DNA from: Golubevia sp. BC0850
Lineage: Eukaryota > Basidiomycota > Exobasidiomycetes > Golubeviales > Golubeviaceae
DNA: 64,000 nucleotides
NCBI GenBank assembly: GCA_012976225.1
Contig: JAAVVG010000001.1
Span: 372,001-436,000 of the forward strand
Reading direction: 5' to 3'
Position numbers and translations under genes: made by a program. The stretch's first letter is position 1. Each line of letters starts with the position of its first letter. Positions 1 through 10,923 of the stretch are shown here, in pieces. The notes beneath the pieces are model-generated. The model ran no database searches. It had not been told where the DNA came from and saw only the letters and a list, made by a program, of their open reading frames with translations.

Positions 1-55
1 CCTCCCTTCAACCCTCTGATTCCTTCTTGAACTAAAGATATCATACATACTTCTT

Positions 56-1608
56 TCAATTGATCGTGTCAATGACTAATTGGGTTCTGTTCCTTCTGAA
101 TTGCTTCTTAAGTTCGTCTCCTTCAGGTCCCATGATTGCCAGAAATTCAAGCTCCTGGTAATAGAAACGAGAAAACCGCTGATTGATTTGGAAATCTGAC
201 TTGGAAACCAATGTCTCCAATTCAGAGAAACAGAAGCGAAAGTCGGAAGAGGAGATTTTGAGGATTTGAGGGGAAACGTTTCGAAGACTGATTGACAGTG
301 CAGTAAGATTAGAATGAGAACTTCTGAAGAGACCTCTTAAACAGTCAAGACTCTCTTGACCGTGTTTAAGATCGTGTGAATGTAGGATTTCTGCTTCTGA
401 AATGTCAAGAACTGAGAAAAGTCCGAATATTTGAGGAGCGACATGATAGAGTTGAAGTCTTTTTAAATTTGAGAATGAAATCGGAATCCCATAATTAAAG
501 GAATGAATATCTTCTCCCTCCGCTTTGAATTGCGTTAGATCGAGCTTTACTAAGGTGTTACTGTACTTGAGTAGGACGGACGCGAGTTGTTCAGCAGAGG
601 TGAAGCCGCCATTGTGGCGACTGGAAGCGTCTAGCGTCAGGTCTTGCAGATCTGGACCGATCCATGTTAAGAAATCGGACCATGGAATGACATAGCCTGA
701 AGACTTCAAGCTGACCTTTTTTAAGGTTGCTGATCTCTTGACTAGATTCCTAGGGATTTCTAACGATCACAAGGGTCCTACACCGTCCACGTGACTGAGG
801 TCCAACGTCAGAGAAGTAAGGTTCGGGCAGCTCATAGAAAAGTTTTAGATTGTATCTCCATGATTACTAAAAGAAGTTCAAATCTAATTCCTGTAGAGTT
901 GACGAAGAAATAGCGAGTAGATTCATAATCTGCGGTTCCCACGTCCAGTGATCTCCCTCAGTACGAATCTTGATGACTTTTAAATTCGGATTTTGTGAAA
1001 TTGTAAATCTCTTTGAGTAGACTGATGACGTCTGCGATCTCTTCTATACGAAAGGCACGGTCTGGATAGATGAGGTTGAAATTTTTAGAATGAGGTAGAT
1101 CGTTCCCGGTGATTAACGTAAGAGGCAATGGCAATTCGAACTTAATCGACCTTAGATCTGGAAACGTTTGAAGTTTTCCGAAAACGTGTAGAATCATTTC
1201 GAGGTAACAATTTTCTCTGTCGAGTCTTGAAGCCTTGAAAGAGATTTGTCTGAATGAGCTTGATGATTTTTGTAGAATGTCCATAAGTACTTCTATTCCT
1301 GACAACCCGATAATAGGGTTAAGCTCTTTACAGAACTCTAGAACGAAATAAGAAATGTCAAAAGAGGCATTTAAGAGGTTGTCCTGAGATAGAGAGGATA
1401 ATCTGGTAAAATGATGGAGGAGTCGGTAAATCTGACTAGAAGAACCTGTACTTGTGAGGTCAACCTCTGTGCGAAGTGAAGGAGTTGATGAAATTGCGTT
1501 CCTCCAGAATCTGCATACTCCCATAGTACGAGCGATGGCGATCGGATTGAGAAAAGATAGCAACTCCTCGAACCTCTCTGCGGGTAGCGAGCGTATCGAG
1601 TGGATCAA
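56..1608 (-). pseudogene. decayed F-box/LRR-like gene
   Basis: The 5' part (1608 to about 990) encodes an F-box-like start (LPAERFEELLSFLNPIAIAR, then TMGVCRFWRNA) followed by leucine-rich sequence. The 3' part (709 to 56) encodes more LRR-like sequence (PDLQDLTLDA, SNTLVKLDLTQF). Between them the coding signal continues but changes frame: near 1010 it shifts to a frame reading SQNPNLKVIKIRTEGDHW and STLQELDLNFF, then stops. It resumes as MSCPNLTSLTLDLSHVDGVG, meets a TGA near 770, and runs in the same frame into the 3' part. No convincing introns explain these changes, and there is no ATG in frame at the 5' end. I read it as a pseudogene of an F-box substrate adaptor of unknown target. It is divergent from SEC15, with about 200 nt between them. 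Confidence 0.6.
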
Positions 1609-1817
1609 GGTGAAACTTCCTCCTCTTCGTCTTGCCGTTCCTTTTCTTTGAAGAAGATCCTCTCACTGGTACCATCTTCACAATTTAAACTTGAAGTATT
1701 GATGTCATTGACTCCTAAGCGATGAGGATATAGGGAGCAAGAGGAGGAGCGCTGTCTAATCTTGACCACCCTCGCTACAAGACGGCAAGCCACCAAGTAG
1801 TATCTATTGTTGCACTG

Positions 1818-4800
1818 ATGGTACCTAGAGCTAGAAGGCCATTGGTCTCATTAGAAGCTCAACTTCAACAATTGACTCTCTTCTCAGATCTAGACGCTGA
1901 ATCAGAGAACCTAGAGCAATTGGGTCCAATCATCAAAAGTTTGGATGAATCTAATCAACAGGACGCTTTCCTTAGGCATCTCAATAACTTCGTAAAGGAG
2001 AAGGATAATGAGATAGAGACCGTTTGTAATGCAAATCATCAGGTGAGTACCCCAGTCGAGAGCGATCAGGAGGAGCAAGGGAAGTGAGCATTAAGATAGG
2101 CAGAGCGATTAGACATTTGAGCTGGCTGAGCAAAGACAGCTTCCGTGTTATGTGAAGAGATGGAACACAGGTGTCAAAAGAACGCTTCAAGAGGAATAGG
2201 AGGAGAGCAATGGGATCCCTATCGTTGAAGGGAAGCGAAGAGGTGGTCAAGTGCTTTGGCCCCCCCCCCCTACTCCCCTCCAAGACATCTACTGAGCTCT
2301 ATCACCTTGCGACTACAGGACTTCGTATCAGCAGTAGACAAGCTACTCAAAGTTCGATCAGGAACCGTCTCTCTAAAACACCGAATAGGAGAGTTGAACG
2401 AAGATGTCCAAGCAGGAGGACAATCCTTAGGTTCCAAGAAACGACAATTACTAGAAACTCAAAGAGTAGGACAAAACATAGATGAAGCCATAGAAACCTT
2501 ACAAGCCTGTCTTCGAGTTCTAGACATTTCAAACAGAGTGGATTCCTTGATCGAATTCAAAAAGTATTACACTGCTTTGAGATCTTTAGAAGAATTAGAA
2601 TCGATTCATCTAAAACCGATCTTGCATCATGAATTTGCTAGATTGATGTTAGAATCTATACCACAGATGAGAGATCAAGTTAAGAATAACGTTACGAAGG
2701 AAATGAAGGAATGGTTATATGAAGTTAGAGAGAAAAGTCGAACGGTGGGGAAATTGGCTTTGGACGCTATGGAAGCTAGACAGAAAAGATGGAAAGTCAA
2801 AAGTTTGAAAGATCCGATGTTGAGTTTGGCAAAGGTTAATAGTGCTATTGAATTGGTAGTGAATGAGAGGATTGAATGTGAGTCGATTGAGAAAGGTGTG
2901 AAAATCATTTCCTCGAACCTTGACTGATCTCATCTCGATCTCCCTCGCAGACAATTTCGTGAACAACGAACACGTTCAGATTGATTTCCGACCACTCTAC
3001 CAATGCATTCATATCTATGATGTCATGGACCTGCGAGAACAACTTCAAGCCAACTATCAAGAAGATCGAAGAGCTCAAGCTAATCTCTTGCTTTCTCAAG
3101 GTCTCTCCTTTTCTCCTTCAAATCCGACTTTCCCGGCTCTCTTGGAAGAAGTAGTAGGATTCTTCATCGTAGAACATCACGTCCTTCAAACCTCTCCTCC
3201 TGGGTTCCGAGCGGATCAAGAAGTAGACGATCTATGGGACAACATGTGCGAAAGAGTCGTGGACATTGTTGGATTCGGATTAAGAGATTGCAAAGATACT
3301 AAAGTTTTCGTTTCAACTAAAGCTGCTGTTGGAACTTTCATCATGGCTTTGGAAGGTTATTCGTTTGTGGTGAACAAGTTAAACTCTCTACTTCTAACAT
3401 TATTCGAGAGATACGTTCATTTGCTGAGGAATCGATTCTCGGTTGATTTTCAGCAAGCTGTCAAGGAAACTCAACATCAGCCAATGGTGGTCAACAACAA
3501 GGATGAGCTTGCGAAGGTGTTGAATGTTTGTTGGTTGAAGGATGGAGATGCGGAGAAGTTACAACAGTGAGTCGATTAAACCGAAGCTGCTCTCAAGCTT
3601 TCTTACGATTCTAACTATTTCCTCTTCTTCCGAACGCGTTCAAATTTGCAGGCAACCCTTTCCTCTCTCTTTGCCTTTCTCTCAGACGTATCCTCTTTGC
3701 TGTATGGACATTCGAAGTTTGGTAGATCAGTACTACACTTTCTCGGATGGCTTCTCACAGCATCATCGAGACATCGATGATATCTTGAAGAAGGTGAGGA
3801 CTGTCCGATTTTTCTTTTCTTTTTCTTCTCATAACTCGTACTGACGAGTTGATCATTTCTCTGTATTCCACAGTCCCTGGACGAGCTCCTGGTTCAGCAA
3901 GTCTCGAACTCTATCAGGCAGAGTGTGGAAAAGACAGTCAATCTCTCCCAGATAGCTCAAATCGTCGTCAATGCCGAGCATTTCAAACTCGCTTGTAGTG
4001 AGCTTGAGAAGCTGCTAGCGACTCTGAGGTGAGTGTCGCTGGCAGATATCGAATAAAAGCTCCGTTTCTAATTCGCTTCTCCGCCTTTCCTTCCCTCTCC
4101 AGAGCTCCTCACCGAGGAGGTCGGCTTCGCCTAGATGCCTCTTCTCACTTCTCTACGACCTTGGATATAGCTCAACGACGTATCGATTCCGCTATCGCTG
4201 CGAAGTTAGATCAGTTCTTGAGTCTGGCAGATTACGACTGGACTCCTTCTAAAGCCAGACCGGAAAGTCAAGAAGCTGACTTCTTACCAGAAATGGCTCA
4301 ATGGCTTAGCACTATGATGGAGAGTGTCTTAGTGACTCTACCGATTAGTACTAAGATGCAAGCTTACAAATCCGCTTTCAAGTACATGGTTGACCAATTG
4401 CTCGTGAGTGGATGATTTCTGCTGACACTCATTCAAGATTCTGTTTGCTCACCTTTCCTTTGCCTTCTCTTGTAGAACGAACACCTGTTAAGCAAAGACG
4501 ATCCAACAGTCAATCTATTCGCTCTTCAAAACTTGAGCACAGACGTCGCTTATCTGAACAGTTACGCCTCAAAGCTTGGAGATTCGACCTTCCAACCGGT
4601 GTTTTCAGAGATCAAACAGGTAAATACTGACAAATCGACCTGCTCTCCGTTTCTCTTTGCTGACTTTTCCTGACTCTTTTCAAATCCGCAGACACTTTCC
4701 CTCTTCCTCAAAGACTCGATCTCAGACTACACGAATTCCACCACCAGATCCTCTCGTTTCCCAGAAGTCATACCTAACAAGGTCTGCATCATCCTGGAGA

Positions 4801-4920
4801 AGCTACAAAAGTACCATAGCGGACGAGGGACGTCTAGCGATCTGGAGATCGCTTCGAAAAAGGAGAGAGAAGCTGAAATTGTGGGAAGAATTAGAAGGTG
4901 ATGAAGGGAACGAACTGTAA
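1818..4920 (+). CDS. SEC15: exocyst complex subunit Sec15
   Basis: Sec15 is the exocyst subunit that binds Rab GTPases (Sec4 in yeast) and tethers secretory vesicles to the plasma membrane. The first exon (1818-2042) ends in ETVCNANHQ and joins after a 276-nt intron to DFVSAVDKLLKVRSGTVSLK at 2319, the conserved Sec15 N-terminal coiled region. Further on, YQCIHIYDVMDLREQLQANY and QEDRRAQANLLL are typical of the family. A 55-nt intron (2896-2950) precedes DNFVNNEHVQIDF. Several more short introns divide the C-terminal helical part, which ends in KLWEELEGDEGNEL. Total length near 790 residues fits the family. The first intron holds an 11-nt C run in its pyrimidine-rich half. The ATG at 1818 is the first in frame. 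Confidence 0.9.
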
Positions 4921-5160
4921 TATATGCTTGAACTCCCTCTCTTTCTTTGTAATTTTAGCATTTGACATTCACTGCTTGAATCATGCGCGAGAATCACCGA
5001 AGCGTAAAGGTCCGAAAGAGTCGAAAAAGATCTCTCACAAAAAGTCTTGAGATGTTGATAGGGAGTTGATTAATGAAAAAATAACGAGAATTGTGTTACA
5101 TGCGAAAATCGATTCAAGATCTCGAGAAATTGATTACTTGCTGCTTGTTCTTCTACCTTT

Positions 5161-6924
5161 TTACTGCTTGACCACCAACAGCGCCTTCTTTTCTTCCTCT
5201 TCTTGCTCCCCATTCCACCAAGCCATGACCGCCTCCCAAAGTTCAGTCTTACAAGCCATAGCCAAAAGTAAAACCGCAGGTAAATGAACCACGCTAATCC
5301 AAAAAGCATATTTTGCGTTCTTATCTCCACCAAATTTCCAGAATTTCCAAGCTGAATGAACAAGAGCTAGATTTGCAGGAGTACTCAGAAGAGCATAAAT
5401 CGGAGTAACAACCCCAGTTAAAGGAAGTGAAAAGCAAATCGGTAAGCATAGAAGAGCATATCTTAAGGAGACTCTTTTGTTCAAATCTGGATTCAAAACC
5501 GAAGTCATTCTATAACCACCTCTAGCATATTCGGATCTAATTGCATGAGACAAAGAATTGAAATGAGGGAATTGCCATGCAAATAAAAGAGAAGCTAAAA
5601 TCCAACCTGGCAAATCTGAAGGTAAGAATAAAGTTCCAGTACAAGCTGCCCATCCCATCAAAGGCGGAATCCCTCCTACTAAACTTCCAACCCAAGTATT
5701 AACGATGCTTAATCTTTTCATTGGAGTATAGACTCCTGCGTATAAGAGGATGTTGAAGGCTCCTAGAACAGCAGTTAATGGATTGATCAGATAATAGAGA
5801 GTTGAGATTCCCAAGATTCCAGTCACTGAAGCGAAGGAAAAAGCATGGAGAGAGGTTAAATTCCTAGCAGGCAACGGTCTATTCCTAGTTCTCGCCATTT
5901 GAGCATCATATGGAACTTCTGCTAGTTGATTGAATGCATTTGCAGAGGATGAACATAAGGTTGTTCCGATAGTTAAAGACAGTAAGGTTGGGACTGAGAT
6001 AGTTGCGATGGATCCTAAAGAAGAGACTGATAAGATTGAAGGACATAGAGCATAACCACACATCGTCGTGAGAACAACTAAGTATGTTAACTGAGCTTTG
6101 GCTAATTGTCGGTATAGCCTGAATGTCACTTTAGGAGTCAATCTTGGAACTGATTTGAGAGTTAATTCAGAAGGAGGAGAGGAAGTAATTGAAGGGTCGA
6201 CTGTTGAGGGATCATCGGAATTAGGTCGATACAGTTCGGAGAGGGAAGTTGATGTTGATGAATTCGAAGATTTAGGAGGTAGTAGTAGAGACAGAAGTGA
6301 AGGAGAATCTGATGATTGAGGTTGTGATAAGACTTGATCTGAGGAAGCAGTTGCGGCAGTAGTCGAATACCTCCCCCCTATGGTGAATGATGGCTTGAAG
6401 AAATCTTTTACGCTAGCTTTATTGGAGTTGAATAGTTCCGAAGATCGATTCCTAGAGGTGGTGCTGATCCCTCTCATTAGAGCTTCATTTGATAAGCTGC
6501 TGCTGATCAGCCTGTCTTCTATCCTCCTCCCACCCAGCACCCTTTCCATACTTCTCAAGCCTATGCTTCCACCTGGTAGAGTTCTTCTCCCAAGCCTGTT
6601 TCCGCCTAGCCGTAATGCTGCCTCACTGCTGGCTCTCGAAGAAGATCTCATTGATTCTTCTGCTACTACTGCCGGGACGTCTTTCCTCGCCAATTCCGAT
6701 GCTCTAAAGCTCCATGATGAATTAGAATTGAACCTGCTTTTGCTCAGATTTGAGGTTGAAGGTGAATTGAGAGTTCTGTGAGAGTTTGGAGGTCGAGTAG
6801 CTCCAAGGGTTGCTGTGGCCGTGGAAGAGTGAAAGGATCGAATCGTTGGTGGGGTGATGGGAGATGATAGAAGTGTTGAAGATACCAAAGTTGTACTGTT
6901 CGAAGCTGAAGAAGGAATTTTCAT
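5161..6924 (-). CDS. COX10: protoheme IX farnesyltransferase (heme O synthase), mitochondrial
   Basis: This intronless 587-residue reading frame encodes the UbiA-family prenyltransferase that adds a farnesyl group to heme B, making heme O for cytochrome c oxidase. The first ~80 residues are rich in Ser, Thr and Arg (TIRSFHSST), consistent with a mitochondrial targeting peptide; a low-complexity stretch follows to about residue 270. The enzyme core then begins (LTPKVTFRLYRQLAKAQLTY). It carries the prenyl-diphosphate/Mg2+ motif NAFNQLAEVPYDAQMARTRN, in which the spaced Asn and Asp residues are catalytic, followed by NRPLP. Several hydrophobic helices and the second conserved region (RSEYARGGYRMTSVLNPD) come next. 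The C-terminal tail is acidic. Its ATG lies only 24 nt from the ATG of the divergent F-box gene. Confidence 0.95.
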   Translation of the reverse strand: MKIPSSASNSTTLVSSTLLSSPITPPTIRSFHSSTATATLGATRPPNSHRTLNSPSTSNLSKSRFNSNSSWSFRASELARKDVPAVVAEESMRSSSRASSEAALRLGGNRLGRRTLPGGSIGLRSMERVLGGRRIEDRLISSSLSNEALMRGISTTSRNRSSELFNSNKASVKDFFKPSFTIGGRYSTTAATASSDQVLSQPQSSDSPSLLSLLLPPKSSNSSTSTSLSELYRPNSDDPSTVDPSITSSPPSELTLKSVPRLTPKVTFRLYRQLAKAQLTYLVVLTTMCGYALCPSILSVSSLGSIATISVPTLLSLTIGTTLCSSSANAFNQLAEVPYDAQMARTRNRPLPARNLTSLHAFSFASVTGILGISTLYYLINPLTAVLGAFNILLYAGVYTPMKRLSIVNTWVGSLVGGIPPLMGWAACTGTLFLPSDLPGWILASLLFAWQFPHFNSLSHAIRSEYARGGYRMTSVLNPDLNKRVSLRYALLCLPICFSLPLTGVVTPIYALLSTPANLALVHSAWKFWKFGGDKNAKYAFWISVVHLPAVLLLAMACKTELWEAVMAWWNGEQEEEEKKALLVVKQ

Positions 6925-6948
6925 GCTTGAATTATTGAGTTGTTTACG

Positions 6949-8278
6949 ATGAAAGAAAGAAAGGAAGAATTGTCTGCTTCTCTCTTACTCTTCCACCCAC
7001 ACCGCCTGCAGTTCTCGGTCCGTCCAGTAAGTCACTGGCTCATCTCAGGCTCGGTAGCATCGTTTTCATTCTCACCCTCTTTGCCTCTTCCACAGTGCCC
7101 ATTCCGCAGTACTGCTGGTGCGGAAGTTATCGGTGCTGGAGAACTCGATACCTTCCTTCCCTTCTACCCAAACGATCTTGCTGCCGATATCTGGGTGCAG
7201 ATCCTATCTTACCTCGACTTCTTCGATCTGAATCGAATCGGAACGACCAGCAAGTTCTTTTTTCAATGCAATCAGATACGTCGGCTTCAAGAGGCACTCT
7301 TCAAAGCTCCTTTCAATCAGCAAATTTTGGACGCAAATTTCGAAGAAGATTCTTCCATTGAGCTTCACCCAGATCTGTCGCACTTCTCTTACCAGGTTAA
7401 AAAGAAAGAGTGCACTTCCTTAGATCCCAGTTGGTTGAGAACTTTAGGAGGAAGGGATAGAGATGCCGGCATCTTCAAGATCAAGAACTCTCAAGTCGAT
7501 CCAACTACAAATCTTGTCTGCAAACAAAATGCCACCAACCCGCCTGTCAATCGATTCTATTTTTTAGAAGCTGAATTCACAACCCAAATGTTGAGGGACT
7601 TCAACCGACACAGCTCCTCGTATAGTTTCGGAGAAGAGGGTTATTTTCGCATGACCTGGTCGCTTGAAGGAGAAGATGCCGACCGTGAAGATTCGGATGC
7701 CATGGCAGTTAGTGTTGGGATGTTTTGGCAGCTTCAAAAATCGACTTTCTAAGAAGGGCGGAGCCGGATGGTATTTACTGGCAGTAGCGTCGAAGGGAGG
7801 AGTGGTGGACTTATGACGAATGGCAAGATGAACACGCTTCGGAAAGGTTGCAAGACGAAGATTTGGAGGAAGACGCAGGTCGGGGAAGTTCATGGGATTG
7901 GGATCGGTTCATTCGTGAGGTGGAAGCTCACGCGGAAGGGTGGCGTACTGGTGAAGAGCATGAAAAAGCTTTCCCTCATCACACTGCTTTCCTCGTCATT
8001 CTCCAGAACGAGCCCAGAAGATTTGGAAGAGAAAGTACAGAGAATGTGTTTTTAGCAGCAGCACCAAGGTTTGACTTCGACGACGAGGGAAAGCTGATAG
8101 CGGGCTTGCACTGGATCCAGCTGGCCGAGTGAGTTTTATGAGTATGGCATCGATCATCAGGTTCCATCTTTTTCTTTTCTTACTGACCTTCACTGCTCCT
8201 CCCTCTCTTGTGCTTCATAGCCACGAATTCACAAACCAAGCTGCAACGGCTGAACCTGACTCTGAAGATGACATCTGA
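6949..8278 (+). CDS. F-box protein of unknown target
   Basis: After a first intron (donor near 7027, acceptor near 7096-7108) the protein carries an F-box-like segment, FYPNDLAADIWVQILSYLDF then FDLNRIGTTSKFF, expected to bind Skp1 in an SCF ubiquitin ligase. The C-terminal half is acidic and aromatic and has no domain I recognise. A second intron (about 7708-7787) restores the frame: exon end SDAMA joins RREEWWTYDEWQDEHASERL. The following exon reads through FLAAAPRFDFDDEGK and a last short exon gives HEFTNQAATAEPDSEDDI then TGA at 8276. The architecture (F-box, then a divergent region without clear LRRs) resembles the F-box-like locus at the right end of the window. I use the ATG at 6949; the exact first exon is uncertain. 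Confidence 0.65.
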
Positions 8279-8362
8279 GGTCCCACTCCTTCGTCTGCTT
8301 CTGTTTGTCCCTTCATCTTTTCTTCTTCCCATCTACACCATTCTAAATAGACTGTACTGCAG

Positions 8363-8915
8363 TTTGGCATCCAGCTAACGTCATGTACGTAGTTCCCCGT
8401 GCTGGTCAGGACGGTTACCATCACCGTACTGAGGTCAACAAGAAGGCCTACCAATTCGGAAATGGATCTGAGAAGAACAGTGGCGCCACCGAAACTGATC
8501 TAAATAAGAGGGCTATCACTCCAATGGGAGGATCCTCTCACTGTGAGTATCTCTCGAGATGCATGAGGAGCTGGAGAGCTGGAGAAGAGGAGTGCTTTTT
8601 TGAGATATTTTGAAGACTGAGTCTTCCTCTCTCTTTTTTCTCTCTCTTTCTCCCTCTTTCCTTTCGTTTTCACCTCCTATATTCTGATAGACAGTCTCGT
8701 CATCCAGGACTTCGTCATGATCAAAGGATCTTGTCCAGGAGTCAAGAAGAGAGTCCCCACTCTCCTCTCCGTAAGAGGACTGTACCCAAGAGTCGTCTTG
8801 ATCTTGAACAGTTCAACCTCGAGTCATGCTTCCTCCAAGTTCGGACACCGTATCTACCAGACCAGTGCAGAGCACAGTGCGTTCGAAGGTGTCCGGAAGG
8901 TCAAGGTTCTTCCAA
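8363..8915 (+). pseudogene. RPL3: 3' fragment of the ribosomal protein L3 gene
   Basis: The sequence starts directly after an intron-acceptor-like TGTACTGCAG with WHPANVMYVVPRAGQDGYHH, then RTEVNKKAYQFGNGSEKN and RAITPMGGSSH, which is the last third of ribosomal protein uL3. An intact intron (about 8541-8691) is followed by DFVMIKGSCPGVKKRVPTL. The frame then shifts: LRKRTVPKSRLDLEQFNLE appears in another frame, before SSKFGHRIYQTSAEHSAFEG returns in the first. The expected stop is missing at the family's usual end. The first two thirds of uL3 are absent; the F-box gene ends only ~85 nt upstream. Retention of the intron means it arose by DNA duplication, not from mRNA. It cannot encode a working ribosomal protein. 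Confidence 0.85.
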
Positions 8916-9314
8916 ACGCTCGATTTCTTTGTTTCTTTCATTCCTCATGTACATACTTTTCTTCCCACTACAACCAAAACTGCATTCACTTGGCTGAAAT
9001 ACAGCTCGCATCTGGAAACGATAATGCTAATCTAGTCCACCCGTGTGAGACTGATAAGTTATCTTCTCTGAGCGCACCATAGCAGGCGGGAAAAAGCCTC
9101 TGCTTGCTCGAGTCAACAGTCCAACGACATCCAATGTGTATATAGAGGATGTGTAAGACTCAGGACTCGAAGGAAGAAGGAAGGAAGACGCACGCGAGTG
9201 GAGAAAACCTTAAGACGACGTGCTGTCGATGTCATCACAATCTCGTCCAGCATTCAGATAGGAGATGCAGACACCTTCCTCTTGAAAAAAAGTGTTATAC
9301 ACATTCAGCCACTC
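8916..9314. other. intergenic region, no gene seen
   Basis: About 400 nt between the RPL3 fragment and the 3' end of the convergent hypothetical gene. Reading frames are short and low in complexity. I see no coding, RNA or repeat signal. Confidence 0.5.
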
Positions 9315-10770
9315 TCAAAAAACACCTCCCCAATTACCCCTAGCCGCCCAAACTCCTGCCAAAGCAAGCTTGAGCAGTTCTCTTCCCTCCTCTCTTGCCT
9401 CCAGAACACGTTCACCCTCAACTGGAACTTTGGAATTCGAATTTGGATCAGAATTTGAAATCGAAGTGGAGAGACAAGCCTCTAGAGTCTGTTCTAATCT
9501 TGGTTCTCTTTCTTGTGGACGAATCAAAGAAGTTGAGGTTGAGGGATTTGAAGAGTCTAGAGTCGAGAAGGTTCTCCAGCGATTGATAGGCTTCAGAGTT
9601 GGAGATGATTCCTTGATAAGTCTTGTCATAGAGGAAATGAAAGAAACATAGCTGCCTGCAGTGAGAACCTGATCTTCCAAACTCTCCTCCAGGTCATTCG
9701 AAGAAAGCTCCTTCAACTTCGACTTTTGACCATGACATTTTGCCATTTGAAAAGAAGCTTCTTCACATATTATCTCTGAAATTCCATTGAGCACATGATT
9801 TGAAGCAGTGCTTGAACCCAGGTTGAGAGCACTGATTTCTTTGAGTTGACGGAGGGGGTAGAGTAAGGCATGACTGAGCTTCTTAGATGCTTCTTGAAGA
9901 TTTTCCAACTCTGTGGTTGATTCGAACTGAAATTCTTCAGATCCTACGAGAATGATCTTCATCACCATGGGATAGACGAATCCAAAGCGAAGTTCTTTGA
10001 GAATCTCTCTGCAACTGCACTGTTCGACCTCGTCAGCCATAGTTGATGAAGAATCCAACATAGATGATCTTTCTTTCATCTTCGAAAGGATTACAATGAA
10101 GTTTTCTAGGATCGAAGAAAGTGTCCTGATAGAGAGCAACTGCAACTCTTCTTCCAATTCTTCCACTTGCCGAGTACAGTTGCAGATTCCTTTGAGGACG
10201 ACCTGTTTCAGTTCCAGAACCGAGAGTTTGACTCTTTCGATAGAATCATACCCAGGCAGCTCTGTTGAGATCGTCTCGATGCTCTTTGCTACTGAATGTA
10301 AAGCTGAAAGAAGAGGTTCAGAAGCTGGCGAGGCTAGTAGCGTTTGGGGCAAAGTACGAGTCGACTGTATGCCATCTGAAACTTTCTCTGAGTGACGTTC
10401 AGACATCAGAGAGATTCATTTTTGTCATTAGAGCTTAAGATGTAAGAGCTGAGCCAAGCAAAAAGGGCTCACCAGGATGAGAAGACGCAGGGAGATTTCT
10501 ATTCAACTCCTGCAGTTGCGATCGAACGTCCGCGGCGCTGGGCTGAAAGTCTTGCAAGACTTGAAATTTGTACTGATCTAGAGATGAGGAGATGGGAGTG
10601 AGATAGAGTCAAGTAAGCTCACAAGAGAGACCGACTCACTGTTAAGCTTCGTTCTGACAATGACGAGAGCCTGCGATAGCAGAAAATGAGGTCAGTGATT
10701 TGACAAAGTCGGAGGAGATCTTATCTATACTCACTGCTGCCAAAGCGATGTACGAGTTTGAATCAAGCAT
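9315..10770 (-). CDS. hypothetical helical protein, about 415 residues
   Basis: I do not recognise this family. The start is best placed at the ATG at 10768-10770: MLDSNSYIALAA, an intron with GTGAGT and CGCAG ends, ALVIVRTKLN, a second intron, then QYKFQVLQDFQPSAADVRSQ and LQELNRNLPASSHPG, and a third intron that joins EKVSDGIQSTRTLPQTLLAS. These splices are in phase and have consensus borders, so the apparent start MSERHSE near 10406 lies in an intron. The long last exon is helix-rich, with acidic and leucine-rich segments (QVEELEEELQLLSIRTLSSI) suggesting a coiled-coil or helical-bundle protein. There are no transmembrane segments. It is divergent from the formamidase gene, with about 150 nt between start codons. 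Confidence 0.6.
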
Positions 10771-10923
10771 GATGAGGTAGTGACAGAAGGTACTGGCACG
10801 ATAGGGAGAACGAAATCCTCGAGGTCACCCGAAAGGAACAGTGTACCGGCCGCACAAGCAAATTCTGGAAACTTCTTCTTCCCTTACTCACACGACACTT
10901 CACCTCAACTTTCGTTTTCAATC

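Noticed and set aside
8363-8915. A complete RPL3 gene with distant upstream exons
   Set aside because: The F-box gene fills the upstream sequence, the fragment is frameshifted and lacks the normal stop.
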